Numbered from the stretch's first letter, positions 1 through 9,015 are shown. The stretch is DNA of 64,000 nucleotides from Obscuribacter phosphatis_A (GCA_017303615.1 JAFLCK010000021.1:35307-99306); one strand, 5' to 3'. Notes: generated by a model not told the origin, from the sequence alone. Numbers and translations are program-made.

Positions 1-168
1 GCGGTGGCAATGGAAGCAGCACGCTACCTCAATATCGCGCCAGATTACATCTACGACATCAATAATAAGGCTCAGAAAATCAAGCCCGTTGAGCCTCCGT
101 CGGTGAAATATGCCGCCGAAGTAGGCAATATGAACGCAGAAGCGGACAGCGAGAGCGGTGAGCACTGA
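1..168 (+). CDS. 3' end of an unidentified protein (partial)
   Basis: An open frame runs from the window edge to a TGA at 166-168 and gives the last 55 residues of a protein that begins outside the window. The tail is acidic and probably disordered near its end (EADSESGEH). I do not recognise a family. It overlaps the GTG start of murJ by 11 bases, which suggests translational coupling and an operon with murJ, so a role in envelope or glycan synthesis is possible but is only inferred from position. Confidence 0.6.
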   Translation, partial: AVAMEAARYLNIAPDYIYDINNKAQKIKPVEPPSVKYAAEVGNMNAEADSESGEH

Positions 169-1753
169 TAAGAAACAAAGTCTGGGTAAGACCTTTTCTC
201 TTGTTGCGCTCCTTACCTCAGCGTCTAAGTTTGTCGGGCTAGCCAGAGACATCTTTCTTACTAAGAGCTTCGGAACCTCGATGGTATCTGATGCCTTTAA
301 CTTTGCCACGCTCTTTACCGGCAATATTTTGGTTCTCTTCGGCGGGCTAGGGGGTCCTTTCCATTCTTCTTGCGTAGCTGTGCTGACACCGCGCAAAGAC
401 TCGGGCGAATGCGGACGTCTGACCATGCAGTTGCTTGTCTGGACGGCAATAATCATGGGTCTGATTAGTATAGCCGTATTTTTTCTTGCACCATATATAG
501 TGCCGCTTGTAGCACCGGGCTCGGGTGATATTGTGCAAAGAGAGCGCCTCTGGCAAGAGACCACAAGCCAATTGCGCATAATGTCGCCCTTGATTTTAAT
601 AGCTGGTCTAGTCGGCATCGGCTGCGGTGTTTCCAATACGTACAATCAGTTTTTTTGGCCCTCGATGGCTCCGGCCGTAGCCTCAATCGCCATGATCATC
701 GCCTGTCTCTTTGTCGACCCCGATGCCGCTCAACGCGACAAACAAGGCTATCTGCTGGCTTTAGGCGCCCTGATTGGGGCGATTGGACAGCTTTTGGTGC
801 AATTGCCTGGTATGCTCAAGGCCACACCCACGTTCAAAGGGTTGAAAGTATTTACCAGTCTAGAACCGGGTACCAAAGAGTATTTGCACATGCTCTGGCC
901 GGCAACTATTTCCACTTCAATCGGTTATCTCTATTCATATGTAGATGCCTTTTTTGCCTCCACTCTGCAAGAGGGAGCCTGGACCGGTCTCATTACCGCC
1001 AACCGTCTTGTGCAGTTGCCGCTAGGCGTGCTGCTCACAGCCATGCTTGTTCCTATATTGCCGCGCTTTACCATGCAAGTGGCCGAGGGCAAGATAGACG
1101 ACCTAAAAGTAGAGCTGAGAAAATCGCTCAATCTCTTGTGGTTCCTGGCACTGCCTATGTCGGCCATTCTATTGGCTGTGCCCACGCCAATAGTGCGTTT
1201 ACTTTTTGAGCGCGGTCAGTTCGACGCCCATTCCACCGCTCTGGTGACGGTGGTGCTACTGTATTTGGTGCCGAGCATATTCTTTTATGTAGCCCGAGAC
1301 CTGATCACCAGAGTCTTTTATGCCCACAAAGACTCTAAGACTCCATATCATGTGGGGCTTTGCGCCATAGGCGTCAAGCTACTGATCACCTGGTTGATGG
1401 TGCGCCAGTTCAATCTGGGGCTGGGCGGCGTAGCGCTTTCCACCTCGCTTATTACTGTTTTCAACTTAAGTCTTCTGAGCTTTTTCCTTAGACGCAAAAT
1501 AGGCCGACTCGGTGCAAGCAAACTAGTAAAGCCTGTTGCAGCCATGCTCTTTGCCTCTCTAGCCTGCGCTCTCAGCACCGCTTATCTCTATAGGTTAACC
1601 AGCCCCACTCTTTTGCAATTCAACCCCGGTCTATTAGGTCAGGGGCTCGCCCTGGCACTGGCTGCCGGTTTAGGCGGTCTTATCTATCTGGCTATTTGTT
1701 ATCTTTTCAAAATTGAAGAAATCAACTATCTAATCAAACGTCTGCGCAAATGA
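158..1753 (+). CDS. murJ: Lipid II flippase MurJ (MviN family)
   Basis: This 531-residue polytopic inner-membrane protein belongs to the MOP superfamily. MurJ moves lipid II across the cytoplasmic membrane for peptidoglycan synthesis. The first membrane segment carries the family's charged pattern (SKFVGLARDIFL, then SDAFNFA), and later segments include the MurJ-like stretches LPLGVLLTAMLVPILPRF and RLLFERGQFD. About 14 hydrophobic helices can be counted and the length is normal for MurJ. The start is GTG, overlapping the upstream gene by 11 bases. A hairpin lies immediately after the stop, but its U-tract faces the opposite strand. The family assignment is secure; the flippase role is from family knowledge. 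Confidence 0.93.
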   Translation: MSTDKKQSLGKTFSLVALLTSASKFVGLARDIFLTKSFGTSMVSDAFNFATLFTGNILVLFGGLGGPFHSSCVAVLTPRKDSGECGRLTMQLLVWTAIIMGLISIAVFFLAPYIVPLVAPGSGDIVQRERLWQETTSQLRIMSPLILIAGLVGIGCGVSNTYNQFFWPSMAPAVASIAMIIACLFVDPDAAQRDKQGYLLALGALIGAIGQLLVQLPGMLKATPTFKGLKVFTSLEPGTKEYLHMLWPATISTSIGYLYSYVDAFFASTLQEGAWTGLITANRLVQLPLGVLLTAMLVPILPRFTMQVAEGKIDDLKVELRKSLNLLWFLALPMSAILLAVPTPIVRLLFERGQFDAHSTALVTVVLLYLVPSIFFYVARDLITRVFYAHKDSKTPYHVGLCAIGVKLLITWLMVRQFNLGLGGVALSTSLITVFNLSLLSFFLRRKIGRLGASKLVKPVAAMLFASLACALSTAYLYRLTSPTLLQFNPGLLGQGLALALAAGLGGLIYLAICYLFKIEEINYLIKRLRK

Positions 1754-1775
1754 AAAACCCCTGCCGCAGCAGGGG
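1753..1775 (-). terminator. Intrinsic terminator for the small membrane protein gene
   Basis: A perfect 7-bp stem (CCCCTGC at 1758-1764, GCAGGGG at 1769-1775) with a CGCA loop is preceded on the plus strand by AAAAA. Read on the minus strand, the hairpin is followed by five U residues. It lies 16 bases beyond the stop of the minus-strand gene at 1791, which supports that gene. On the plus strand no U-tract follows, so it is a poor murJ terminator, although it may stabilise the murJ 3' end. Confidence 0.7.
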
Positions 1776-1790
1776 CTTCGCATCACTCCA

Positions 1791-1979
1791 TTAGACTCGC
1801 CTACGGGCAAGACCTGGTTTTTCATTTTTGTCTATGAGTTTGTAGAGACAGCAAGCGAAACACACGACAACAATCGAGGCGAGCAGAACCCACGAGCTTG
1901 CCTTGGCAATGACAAAGCATGTCACTGCAACGCAAACCAGCGAGACGATCGTCGCGATTGGCTCTCGGGCATGAGCCAT
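1791..1979 (-). CDS. Small two-helix membrane protein
   Basis: A 62-residue protein with two hydrophobic segments (about residues 9-24 and 29-46), a short charged linker (LIDKNEKPG) and a basic C-terminus (ARRRV). No family is recognised. It is convincing as a gene because a GGGGAGG Shine-Dalgarno sequence lies about 9 bases before the ATG and an intrinsic terminator follows the stop. It is transcribed alone, convergent with murJ. Both ends of the peptide probably face the same side of the inner membrane. Confidence 0.7.
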   Translation of the reverse strand: MAHAREPIATIVSLVCVAVTCFVIAKASSWVLLASIVVVCFACCLYKLIDKNEKPGLARRRV

Positions 1980-2156
1980 ATGCGATCCTCCCCAGGAGAT
2001 GGTTATTCAATTTTTGAAAGTAGATATACAATACAACACTCGGAAAATATAAATCGTCAATATTCCCGATTGCATTCGTCTAGATTGGCGCCGACTGCCC
2101 AATACAAAATTTCGACAAAATTTTCGCCGGTTTATTTATCAGCTCTTGGAAGAAAC

Positions 2157-2756
2157 TTAGGGGCTGACTGCGGCTTCACCACCACCGGCAGCAGGGTCTC
2201 CGCCTCCTCCAGTTGGGGCACCGGCTCCAGGTTCAGAAGAACCGGCCAACTCTTGCATTTTGACGCTCTGCCAACCGCCGCCGTCAGAATACTTGACCTG
2301 CAAGGCTCGTACTTTCATGCCCACCACACCGGGATGTAAAGTGAAATCGCGCTTCCACTTTTGCGAGCGCTCACCGCCTGGCTGTAGATAAAATGAATCA
2401 ACCGCATGGAAAGTGCCGCGGTCTTTGCCTTCGGCATCAACAAAACGCACTCTAAATTTGACTGCCGACACCGGCTTGTCAGAATTATTTCTATAATCCA
2501 GATAAATTTTTGAGCTCATGGGAGCGTCAAAAGGGTCAAGATCGACGTGACACTTGGCTGTGGCTTGAATTGGACAATTTTCTTCAGTGATATATTCACA
2601 GTCCAAAGTTCGAACTTTTCCGGCACTTTGAGCGTATACATATGTAGAGGGTGCAGATGACTGAGGAAGAACGGCCATGGCAGTAGGCAAAAGCAATGAA
2701 AGAAGCGCCGCCCGGCTGATTCTCTTATTTAGCCCGCTGGCCTTAGCCCTTTCCAT
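2157..2756 (-). CDS. Secreted protein of unknown function, Gly-rich tail
   Basis: About 199 residues starting from the ATG at 2756, which has an AGGAGG Shine-Dalgarno sequence 6 bases upstream; a GTG at 2762 is less likely because it abuts that site. A basic N-terminus and hydrophobic core (AALLSLLLPTAMAVL) with a likely cleavage site near VYAQS form a signal peptide. The mature part looks like a beta-sandwich: its alternating pattern (KIYLDYRNNSDKPVSAVKFRV, split here for description) resembles DUF-type secreted Ig-like folds, but no named family is claimed. It ends in a Gly/Ala/Pro-rich tail. Two cysteine pairs could form disulfides. Its first 80 bases overlap head-to-head with the 5'-nucleotidase gene. 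Confidence 0.75.
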   Translation of the reverse strand: MERAKASGLNKRISRAALLSLLLPTAMAVLPQSSAPSTYVYAQSAGKVRTLDCEYITEENCPIQATAKCHVDLDPFDAPMSSKIYLDYRNNSDKPVSAVKFRVRFVDAEGKDRGTFHAVDSFYLQPGGERSQKWKRDFTLHPGVVGMKVRALQVKYSDGGGWQSVKMQELAGSSEPGAGAPTGGGGDPAAGGGEAAVSP

Positions 2757-4659
2757 ATCCACCCTCCTGCTGACAAGCCCTCCTCAGGCTTGCGCCGACA
2801 AAACACCCACTGAGTTTACTCTTACCATACTTCATACAAATGATCTCCATTCCCACGCCGAGCCGTTTAGAGAAAAGGGCAAAGTTGTGGGCGGCATGGC
2901 GCGTATTGCCCATCTAATCAAGAAATTCAAGAAAGAAGAAAAGAACTGCCTGGCTGTTGATGCCGGTGACATTTTTCAGGGAACGCCACTCTTTACCCGC
3001 TATAAGGGCGAAGTAGAAGTTGAACTGCTCAATCGCATGGGCTATGACCTTTACACCATAGGCAATCACGAATTTGACGAAGGTGCCATAAATTTGGCAG
3101 AAAAGCTCAAATCAGCCAAGTTTGACATTCTCTCTTGCAACCTAGACGCCGAGAAGCTTCCCGCCCTAAAAAGCCTGCTAAAGCCATCGGTAATCAAAGA
3201 CATTGATGGACAAAAAGTAGCCTTTGTCGGCGCCATCACCCCAGACATCGAAAACTTATCGATGCGCAGAGACGGTGTTGTGCTCAAACTGGCCGAGAAA
3301 AATCCCGACTCGCCAAACTATCTTGAACGCAACGGCTATATAGGAACAATCAGAGCCGAAGTAGAAAAGCTAAAGAAACAGGGCGTCAACAAGATAATCT
3401 TGGTCACCCACTGCGGACTTGATGTAGACAAGATCTTGGGTCAAACAATAGTCGATGTAGACGCCATAATCGGCGGGCACAGCCATACTAGAATGCCTGC
3501 ACCGTTTTTGATCGAGCGCAAACAAGGCGCGCCCTGCTTGATAGTACAGACCGGCTCTTATGGGCGCACCCTGGGCAAACTGGCCCTCACATTTAATAGC
3601 AAAGGCGAGATAGTGCCGGGGCGCAGTCGTTACAGACTGGTAGAAGTCAATGACAAAGTGGGCGAAGAAGAAAGCGTCAAGACTTACATCGATAAAATGG
3701 CAGAACCTTTGAAAGTCTTGAAAGAAACAGTCTTGGCCGAGGCCCAAGGAGACTTTGATAATAACTGGCGTTTCTATCGACATGACTCAGCCCTAGGCGA
3801 CCTTATTGCCGATGCTTTTTTAGATGCCGGCAAAGAAGAAGGCGTAGAAATAGCCATGGAAAACCGAGGCGGTATAAGGTCTCGCATTGACAGAGGACCA
3901 ATCACTCTAGAAAAAATAGAAGAGCTGCTTCCTTTTGATAATCACTTAGCTTGCGCAAATGTCAGCGGTGCTCTGCTGATGAAAAATCTAGAGCACTCGG
4001 TAGCCGGTGGACTAGGCGGTCGCTTTCTTGATGTAAGCGGGCTAAAACTGGCTTACGACCTCGATAGACCGGCTGGACATAGACTAGTATTTGTCCTTGC
4101 CAGAGGCAAAGACGGACGCTATGAGCGGGTCAAAGACGACAGCAGTCAGTCTTTTCGCATCGGCATGACCGATTATTCTTTCAACGGCGGCGAAGGCTAT
4201 GACTTTAGCGGTGCCCAAGAAATCACATACAGCAAAGAAAAACTAAACGAGCCCCTGCGTCGCTTCTTCCTCGCCAATAAAGCAGTGGCGCCGCAAAAAG
4301 CAGAGCGCATAGTGCCGCTTTACGGCAAGCTCAACTTAGCCTTAGAAAACCGCTTGGAAGCTGCATTTAAAGAGCACCCCTATATAGAGAAACTACCCAA
4401 TAAAAAATTGGCTTTGTTCTCAGGAACAGATCTTGGTATTGAAACAATTGAGAAGGGCATAACTGTGCCCCTGCAAAATGCCAAATTGGAACTTCCTTTC
4501 ATGTCTCCAGAACAGCTCATAGAAAAATTCAAGAAGTTTAAGCGAAATGATCAAGAGCGAAAATATTTCTGCCTAGTCTTGAGTGGTCAAAACGAAAGCC
4601 CAGAGAACAGTTGGGCGCGCATAAAGTACTATGCCGGTGTGCCTTTTTCAGCAAAATAA
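2677..4659 (+). CDS. Secreted 5'-nucleotidase / UDP-sugar hydrolase family protein
   Basis: This 660-residue protein hydrolyses nucleotide or related phosphoesters in the periplasm or outside the cell. The N-terminal half is a calcineurin-like metallophosphoesterase with all metal-binding motifs visible: NDLHSH, DAGDIFQG, GNHEFDEG, THCG and GGHSHT. The second half is a 5_nucleotid_C domain (ENRGGIRS, LLPFDN, YSFNGGEGYDF). About 120 further residues have no recognised motif. A signal peptide covers roughly residues 1-40. The ATG at 2677 has GAGGAA 8 bases upstream, and the signal peptide would be lost with any later start. The 5' end overlaps the divergent secreted-protein gene. Confidence 0.9.
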   Translation: MAVGKSNERSAARLILLFSPLALALSISTLLLTSPPQACADKTPTEFTLTILHTNDLHSHAEPFREKGKVVGGMARIAHLIKKFKKEEKNCLAVDAGDIFQGTPLFTRYKGEVEVELLNRMGYDLYTIGNHEFDEGAINLAEKLKSAKFDILSCNLDAEKLPALKSLLKPSVIKDIDGQKVAFVGAITPDIENLSMRRDGVVLKLAEKNPDSPNYLERNGYIGTIRAEVEKLKKQGVNKIILVTHCGLDVDKILGQTIVDVDAIIGGHSHTRMPAPFLIERKQGAPCLIVQTGSYGRTLGKLALTFNSKGEIVPGRSRYRLVEVNDKVGEEESVKTYIDKMAEPLKVLKETVLAEAQGDFDNNWRFYRHDSALGDLIADAFLDAGKEEGVEIAMENRGGIRSRIDRGPITLEKIEELLPFDNHLACANVSGALLMKNLEHSVAGGLGGRFLDVSGLKLAYDLDRPAGHRLVFVLARGKDGRYERVKDDSSQSFRIGMTDYSFNGGEGYDFSGAQEITYSKEKLNEPLRRFFLANKAVAPQKAERIVPLYGKLNLALENRLEAAFKEHPYIEKLPNKKLALFSGTDLGIETIEKGITVPLQNAKLELPFMSPEQLIEKFKKFKRNDQERKYFCLVLSGQNESPENSWARIKYYAGVPFSAK

Positions 4660-4800
4660 ATTTCCAACTTCACGGTCTTTTCACAATACACTCACCTTAG
4701 CCTCACGCTCTATACGTAAAGTAATACTGGTTTCAAAATCGAAATCAGTGTCCGAGCAAAGCATAAATAAGTCTATGACTTAGACTGGAGAAACTTAGAA

Positions 4801-6156
4801 ATGTTGAAATATCTCTCCCGCAAGGGAGCGCTCACTTTAGCGCTCTCCAGCCTCGCAGTACTCACTTTTCAAAGTGAAGCGATGGCAAAAGCTTTCTATG
4901 TATCGCCAAGCGGCGACGGTTCCACAGGCGCCAACTGGAAAACAGCCTGGCAGGCGCCGGACAAGATAGACTGGAACCAAGTCAACGCCGGCGACCAAAT
5001 CATTGTTGATGGTGGCACCACCGGTATCACCTATCAAAGCGAACTAGTCGTGCCGAAGAGCGGCAGCGCCACAGCGCCAATCACAATAAGACAAGCGAAT
5101 GGTGCTGGTCATAACGGCCAAGTAGTGCTCTTTGGCAATGCCAGCGCCACGCCGACACCGCCACCATACCCGGGTCTCAAAAACGGCATCTCAATTGGCG
5201 GTTCTTATATAAATATCGTGGGAGCCCAACGCAGCGGCATCAAAATCAAAAGTTATCACGATGCCTGCATAAACATCGCGCCCGGACAAAGCAATATCAA
5301 TCTGCGCAATATAGAATTCGAAAATCGCATCGGACTGCCTCCCTACGGCGTAATCACCTGTGTGGGCTTAAAGTACTCCGGCTATAACGTGCAGGTGGCT
5401 AACTGCGACTTCAGAGAGTGCAACACCGGCGCTAGAGAAGTAGCCCAAGAAGGCTCAAACAACCTCACTGTTTTCCGCAACTGCACTTTCGGTTCAAACA
5501 GACACTATCTAAACTTTCAGAGAGGCTGCGGTACAGGCATAGCCGGTGTCAATACGTTTCAATTCAAAGGCAACTACAATTCCACAACCTATGCCCAAAA
5601 TTGCATCTTCGGCACCCACCTAACCTTTGCCCTATCATTTTCTAAAGGCAATGTTCAGGTCGGCAACTGCCTCTATCTAGCTCATCCGATGTACGCCAAT
5701 TACTTTACCTTTCCCGCTGGCTCGACCGATAGAGTACGCATCAATAGATGCACATTCATCACACCGTCGCAGCCCGGCACACCGCCCTACGGCATGCTCG
5801 GCGGTCCTATCTATACAACCGGAAACGGCGACATCAAAGTATCAAACTCGGTTGTCTATGGTGGTTCGGTACAAGTACCCGTCACCCAAAACATAAACGG
5901 CGGCGGCAACGTACAATTCAGAGTGGCAGGAAATACAACCGCCCTTGCCGCCACTCTAGTTGATCCTCAATTTAAGGACGAAGCAGCAGTGGCAGCTATG
6001 CCTAGTGACTATGAGCCCTATCAGTTCGCCCTGTTGGACTACTCACCGCTGCCGGGTGCGCCCTCAACAGGTAAAGGCTCGACCATAAGCTCGGTATCAA
6101 CGCTGGTGGCACCATATGGACCCAAAGGTAAAATTCTACCCCTGGGCGGTCCCTAG
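4801..6156 (+). CDS. Secreted right-handed parallel beta-helix protein
   Basis: A 451-residue exported protein. The signal peptide (about residues 1-30, ending near AMAKA) is followed by FYVSPSGDGSTGANWKTAW, the usual opening of pectate-lyase-like beta-helix proteins. The body has repeated rungs rich in Asn, Gly and Val with recurring patterns such as INLRNIEFEN, VQVANCDFRECN and TVFRNCTF. Such proteins bind or cleave polysaccharides, but no catalytic residues can be assigned here, so the substrate is unknown. GGAG lies about 10 bases before the ATG. The gene is 21 bases upstream of a TadG-like gene on the same strand and is probably cotranscribed with it. Confidence 0.8.
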   Translation: MLKYLSRKGALTLALSSLAVLTFQSEAMAKAFYVSPSGDGSTGANWKTAWQAPDKIDWNQVNAGDQIIVDGGTTGITYQSELVVPKSGSATAPITIRQANGAGHNGQVVLFGNASATPTPPPYPGLKNGISIGGSYINIVGAQRSGIKIKSYHDACINIAPGQSNINLRNIEFENRIGLPPYGVITCVGLKYSGYNVQVANCDFRECNTGAREVAQEGSNNLTVFRNCTFGSNRHYLNFQRGCGTGIAGVNTFQFKGNYNSTTYAQNCIFGTHLTFALSFSKGNVQVGNCLYLAHPMYANYFTFPAGSTDRVRINRCTFITPSQPGTPPYGMLGGPIYTTGNGDIKVSNSVVYGGSVQVPVTQNINGGGNVQFRVAGNTTALAATLVDPQFKDEAAVAAMPSDYEPYQFALLDYSPLPGAPSTGKGSTISSVSTLVAPYGPKGKILPLGGP

Positions 6157-6177
6157 AAAATAGGCGAGGAAAAGGCA

Positions 6178-7746
6178 ATGAGAAAGAGATCGGCTCATAG
6201 AGCAAGTGACAAAAGAAACGGCCAAGCCCGCAAAAGAAAATCAAAAGGCGCAGCCCTTCTGCTCTTCGTCGTACTCTCTCTCGTTGCCTTTACTTCCTGC
6301 CTCGTTGCTTCATCAGCACTTATCAAACTAGTGTTGCTCAAAAGTCGCGCCCAAACAGCCGCCGAAGCTGCTGCTCTGCAGAGCGCCCAAGCACTTTCAA
6401 CCGTAACAATAGAAGACGAGCATTTTGGTCTAATCGGGCTTTCAGACCTGGCCCCCAGCCAAAATTCTCCCAAAGCCCTAGACGGCAAGCCCCTACCCGT
6501 CACCAGCATCAATACTCTTACAGCAAGCAACCGTGCCAGTCTGATTATTGCCGAAGCCCTGGGCAACGATACCTTGCGACGGTTATCTCTGGAGGACAGC
6601 GCCAGGTTAAAGGCAGCGGCTCTAAAGCTAACGGCGGCTCTGGCTCAGTCGCTTGCAAAGCAAGAAGCAAAAGCTAGACTGGTCTATCTAGCCAATCTAG
6701 AAGCGGCAGGCATCAAAGATCACAATTTGACAAAGTTTGTCCTTAAATTAGGGCGCAAACCAAGCTCCGGCAAAAACCAAGATACCGCCGTTTCGACAAT
6801 CACACCGGTGCCCAAACCATATAATCTAGCCGGGCTAAGCAGCAAGTATTATCCGGCCTTTACCGATACTCCGGTAGGTCGCGAATCTTTTCAGTTTTTT
6901 GCAGTCGGCACGCAATCAGCACTTTTGCCTGTCGATAACTTTCAAGAGATAAGCTGCAAGGGCGATATAGCAAGCGCCATTGCCAGCCTTGTCAAAGTAG
7001 ATGCCGAAGTAAGCCAAGATTTGGGAATGTCGATAAAAGGCGTGAAAAATTCAGCCTGCGCTCTGCCCTGCGCCCTGGAAGATAGATCACAATCGGGACT
7101 CCTAGTCTTTGGTCTTCCCCAAGGCATGCCGGGCGGCTATGAAACTTTGCAAGATCTGCTATCTGACCATCAACATGCTCTCAATGCACCACTCTTTATC
7201 TCGCAAGGTGGAGATTATCCAGTGGAAAGCGAAGCGGCTCTGGCACAGTGGCACGGTCTTGGCGCCACCCCCAAAAGCACTAATGTTTTCGCCCTGGGTT
7301 TTTATGATTGGCTGCGCACCGCCCACGGTCGCTACAATCTAGAATCGGTCTTGAACACGGTGCTATCGAGGGTGCAACCAAGCGCAGAAAGTTTTCGACC
7401 AGGTCAATCGCTCGTTTATCGCATAAAAAATCATTCTGTAATAACCGAAGCGCACAGCGTAGGCGATGTGCCAGATCAGAAGGTGCATGAAAATCAAATC
7501 TATACAGTGGCCTGGTCGGCGCTGCAAGCAACCAACGGCACCTGGAATCTCAACTTTAGAGATCAAGTACGTCATCTCGGGAGGATCGCGGGCGGACGCC
7601 ATGCCGGTCAATCTATGGAATGCGACGGTTATTTCGGCAGAAACAGTAATTTTAGTGAAGCGGATCGCAAAGCCTATTTCGACGGCGGCATCGCCTGCGA
7701 AATCATACTCACCCTTTCACCACCGGTAGTATCACAACAAAACTAG
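6178..7746 (+). CDS. TadE/TadG-like membrane-anchored protein
   Basis: A 522-residue protein with a very basic N-terminus (KRNGQARKRKSKG), one hydrophobic helix (about residues 25-50) and the helical stretch SRAQTAAEAAALQSAQAL. This is the layout of the Flp-pilus TadG-like N-terminal anchor. The remaining 450 residues are outside the membrane and are not recognised. They contain several Cys (SCKG, CALPCALE, CDGYFG, ACE). The start is ATG with GAGGAAAAGG just upstream. No other tad genes are in the window, so it is an orphan. Its stop lies 4 bases from that of the convergent TPR gene. Confidence 0.6.
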   Translation: MRKRSAHRASDKRNGQARKRKSKGAALLLFVVLSLVAFTSCLVASSALIKLVLLKSRAQTAAEAAALQSAQALSTVTIEDEHFGLIGLSDLAPSQNSPKALDGKPLPVTSINTLTASNRASLIIAEALGNDTLRRLSLEDSARLKAAALKLTAALAQSLAKQEAKARLVYLANLEAAGIKDHNLTKFVLKLGRKPSSGKNQDTAVSTITPVPKPYNLAGLSSKYYPAFTDTPVGRESFQFFAVGTQSALLPVDNFQEISCKGDIASAIASLVKVDAEVSQDLGMSIKGVKNSACALPCALEDRSQSGLLVFGLPQGMPGGYETLQDLLSDHQHALNAPLFISQGGDYPVESEAALAQWHGLGATPKSTNVFALGFYDWLRTAHGRYNLESVLNTVLSRVQPSAESFRPGQSLVYRIKNHSVITEAHSVGDVPDQKVHENQIYTVAWSALQATNGTWNLNFRDQVRHLGRIAGGRHAGQSMECDGYFGRNSNFSEADRKAYFDGGIACEIILTLSPPVVSQQN

Positions 7747-7750
7747 CAGC

Positions 7751-8821
7751 TTACTTACCCAGCTTTTGCAGATTTGTTTTGGCATCTTTGAAATCTGGCG
7801 ACAGACTCAGAGCTGCTTCAAACTCCGCTTTAGCTTCAGTGGCTTTACCGCTTTGCATATAGGCAACACCAAGGTTGTTTCTCGCCCTGAAATTGCCGGG
7901 GTCAAACTTGATGGCAAGCAAATAGTGCTTCACCGCAAGCTCGGTCTGGCCATCGCTCTGCAAGAGCAAGCCATAGTTATAGTGAGCATCGGCAAACTCG
8001 GGGTCTATCGAAAGTGCTTTCTTGAATTCATCGGCAGCTTTTCTTTTATCACCCTGATTTAGATAGGTCATGCCAAGACTAGTATGAGCCTGGCTATAGC
8101 CGAGATTGCGCTGGGCTTCAGAACAATCCGGCTTAATTTTGATAGCTTTCTGAAAACAAGATATGGCTTCAGGATACTTACCTAGACTGTTATACAGCAC
8201 ACCCAGATTGTTATAAGCTTCCGAATACTCGGGAGAAATGCTGATTGCAGTCTTGTACTCTTGCATAGCCCGGTCGCGGTCGCCGTTTTTTTGAAGCAGG
8301 CGGCCAAGGCTGAAATGGGCAAAGGCGTTCTTGTCATCAAGATTAATAGCCCGGTCATAACCTTCCATAGCACCGTTCACATCACCCAGGCGCTCTTTGG
8401 CGATAGCAAGGTTATACTGAAAATCACTCTTTTGGGGTGAACGCTTGACCGCGTCTTCAAAACTGGCTCGAGCCTCATCATAGTGCCCCATGTCAAACTG
8501 AGCGACGCCCTGGTCAAAAATAAAGTCGGCAGAGCCTGGAGCCAGCTTCAAAGCTGTTTGATACTGTTTGAGAGCCTCTTCAAACCGCCCCAGGCGGTGA
8601 TAAACCTTACCCAAGAGATCATAAGCCTCAGCATCATTAGGGTCGTTGGCCACGACCCGGTTGAGCATACCGCCCGCCTCCTGATAACGCCCGGCAAAAT
8701 AAGAGCGCTTGGCTTTTTCGAAGAGATTCTCGGCTCTAGCCGGGCCAGGGGCAATCAATGAAAGACCAAGCACGCCGAGAACCATGAATAGGACTAAGAG
8801 CGAGTGCATAAATTGACCCAT
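7751..8821 (-). CDS. Secreted TPR-repeat protein
   Basis: About 356 residues from the ATG at 8821. A signal peptide (HSLLVLFMVLGVLGLSLIA, cleavage near ARA) precedes about nine consecutive 34-residue TPR units with the usual W/L-G-Y-A-F-A-P spacing, for example AEAYDLLGKVYHRLGRFEEA and AYNNLGVLYNSLGKYPEA. TPRs form a superhelix that binds other proteins; the partner is unknown. The frame can be extended to a TTG at 8920, which would add QEIS repeats before the signal peptide. I prefer the ATG because it leaves a normal signal peptide and has AAGGA upstream. It is divergent from another secreted TPR gene at 9016. Confidence 0.85.
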   Translation of the reverse strand: MGQFMHSLLVLFMVLGVLGLSLIAPGPARAENLFEKAKRSYFAGRYQEAGGMLNRVVANDPNDAEAYDLLGKVYHRLGRFEEALKQYQTALKLAPGSADFIFDQGVAQFDMGHYDEARASFEDAVKRSPQKSDFQYNLAIAKERLGDVNGAMEGYDRAINLDDKNAFAHFSLGRLLQKNGDRDRAMQEYKTAISISPEYSEAYNNLGVLYNSLGKYPEAISCFQKAIKIKPDCSEAQRNLGYSQAHTSLGMTYLNQGDKRKAADEFKKALSIDPEFADAHYNYGLLLQSDGQTELAVKHYLLAIKFDPGNFRARNNLGVAYMQSGKATEAKAEFEAALSLSPDFKDAKTNLQKLGK

Positions 8822-8828
8822 ATACTTC

Positions 8829-8888
8829 GAGATTCCTTGAGAGATTTCTTGAGAGATTTCTTGCGAGATTTCTTGCGAGATTTCTTGC
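8829..8888. repeat. Five tandem 12-bp repeats upstream of the TPR gene
   Basis: Five head-to-tail units of GAGATTTCTTGC or close variants: 8829, 8841, 8853, 8865 and 8877. The first carries a T-to-C change and two end in A. On the minus strand each unit reads CAAGAAATCTCG or similar and could encode QEIS if translation began at the TTG at 8920. Because 12 is a multiple of 3, copy-number change would not shift the frame. The repeat lies only 8 bases before the preferred ATG and supplies its Shine-Dalgarno-like AAGGA. Confidence 0.9.
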
Positions 8889-8911
8889 CTTGAGTGCTCA
8901 GTATTCTCTTT

Positions 8912-8928
8912 AAGATACAATATATCTT
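8912..8928. promoter_or_regulatory. Perfect inverted repeat in the divergent TPR promoter region
   Basis: AAGATA (8912-8917) and TATCTT (8923-8928) form a perfect 6-bp dyad around CAATA, in the AT-rich stretch between the divergent TPR genes. It could be an operator or part of overlapping promoters. No regulator is assigned. Confidence 0.3.
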
Positions 8929-9015
8929 CTCAGCTGGCTCTCAGGGCTTTCATTAGAGAGGCCAGCGCCTGCATCGAAGGCACAAGAAGACAATTTAGAA
9001 GGAAAGAACAAGTCA

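Noticed and set aside
8822..8920. TTG start for the TPR protein that would include QEIS repeats
   Set aside because: It would place a repetitive hydrophilic tail before the signal peptide; the ATG at 8821 is a more natural start, although the longer form is not excluded.
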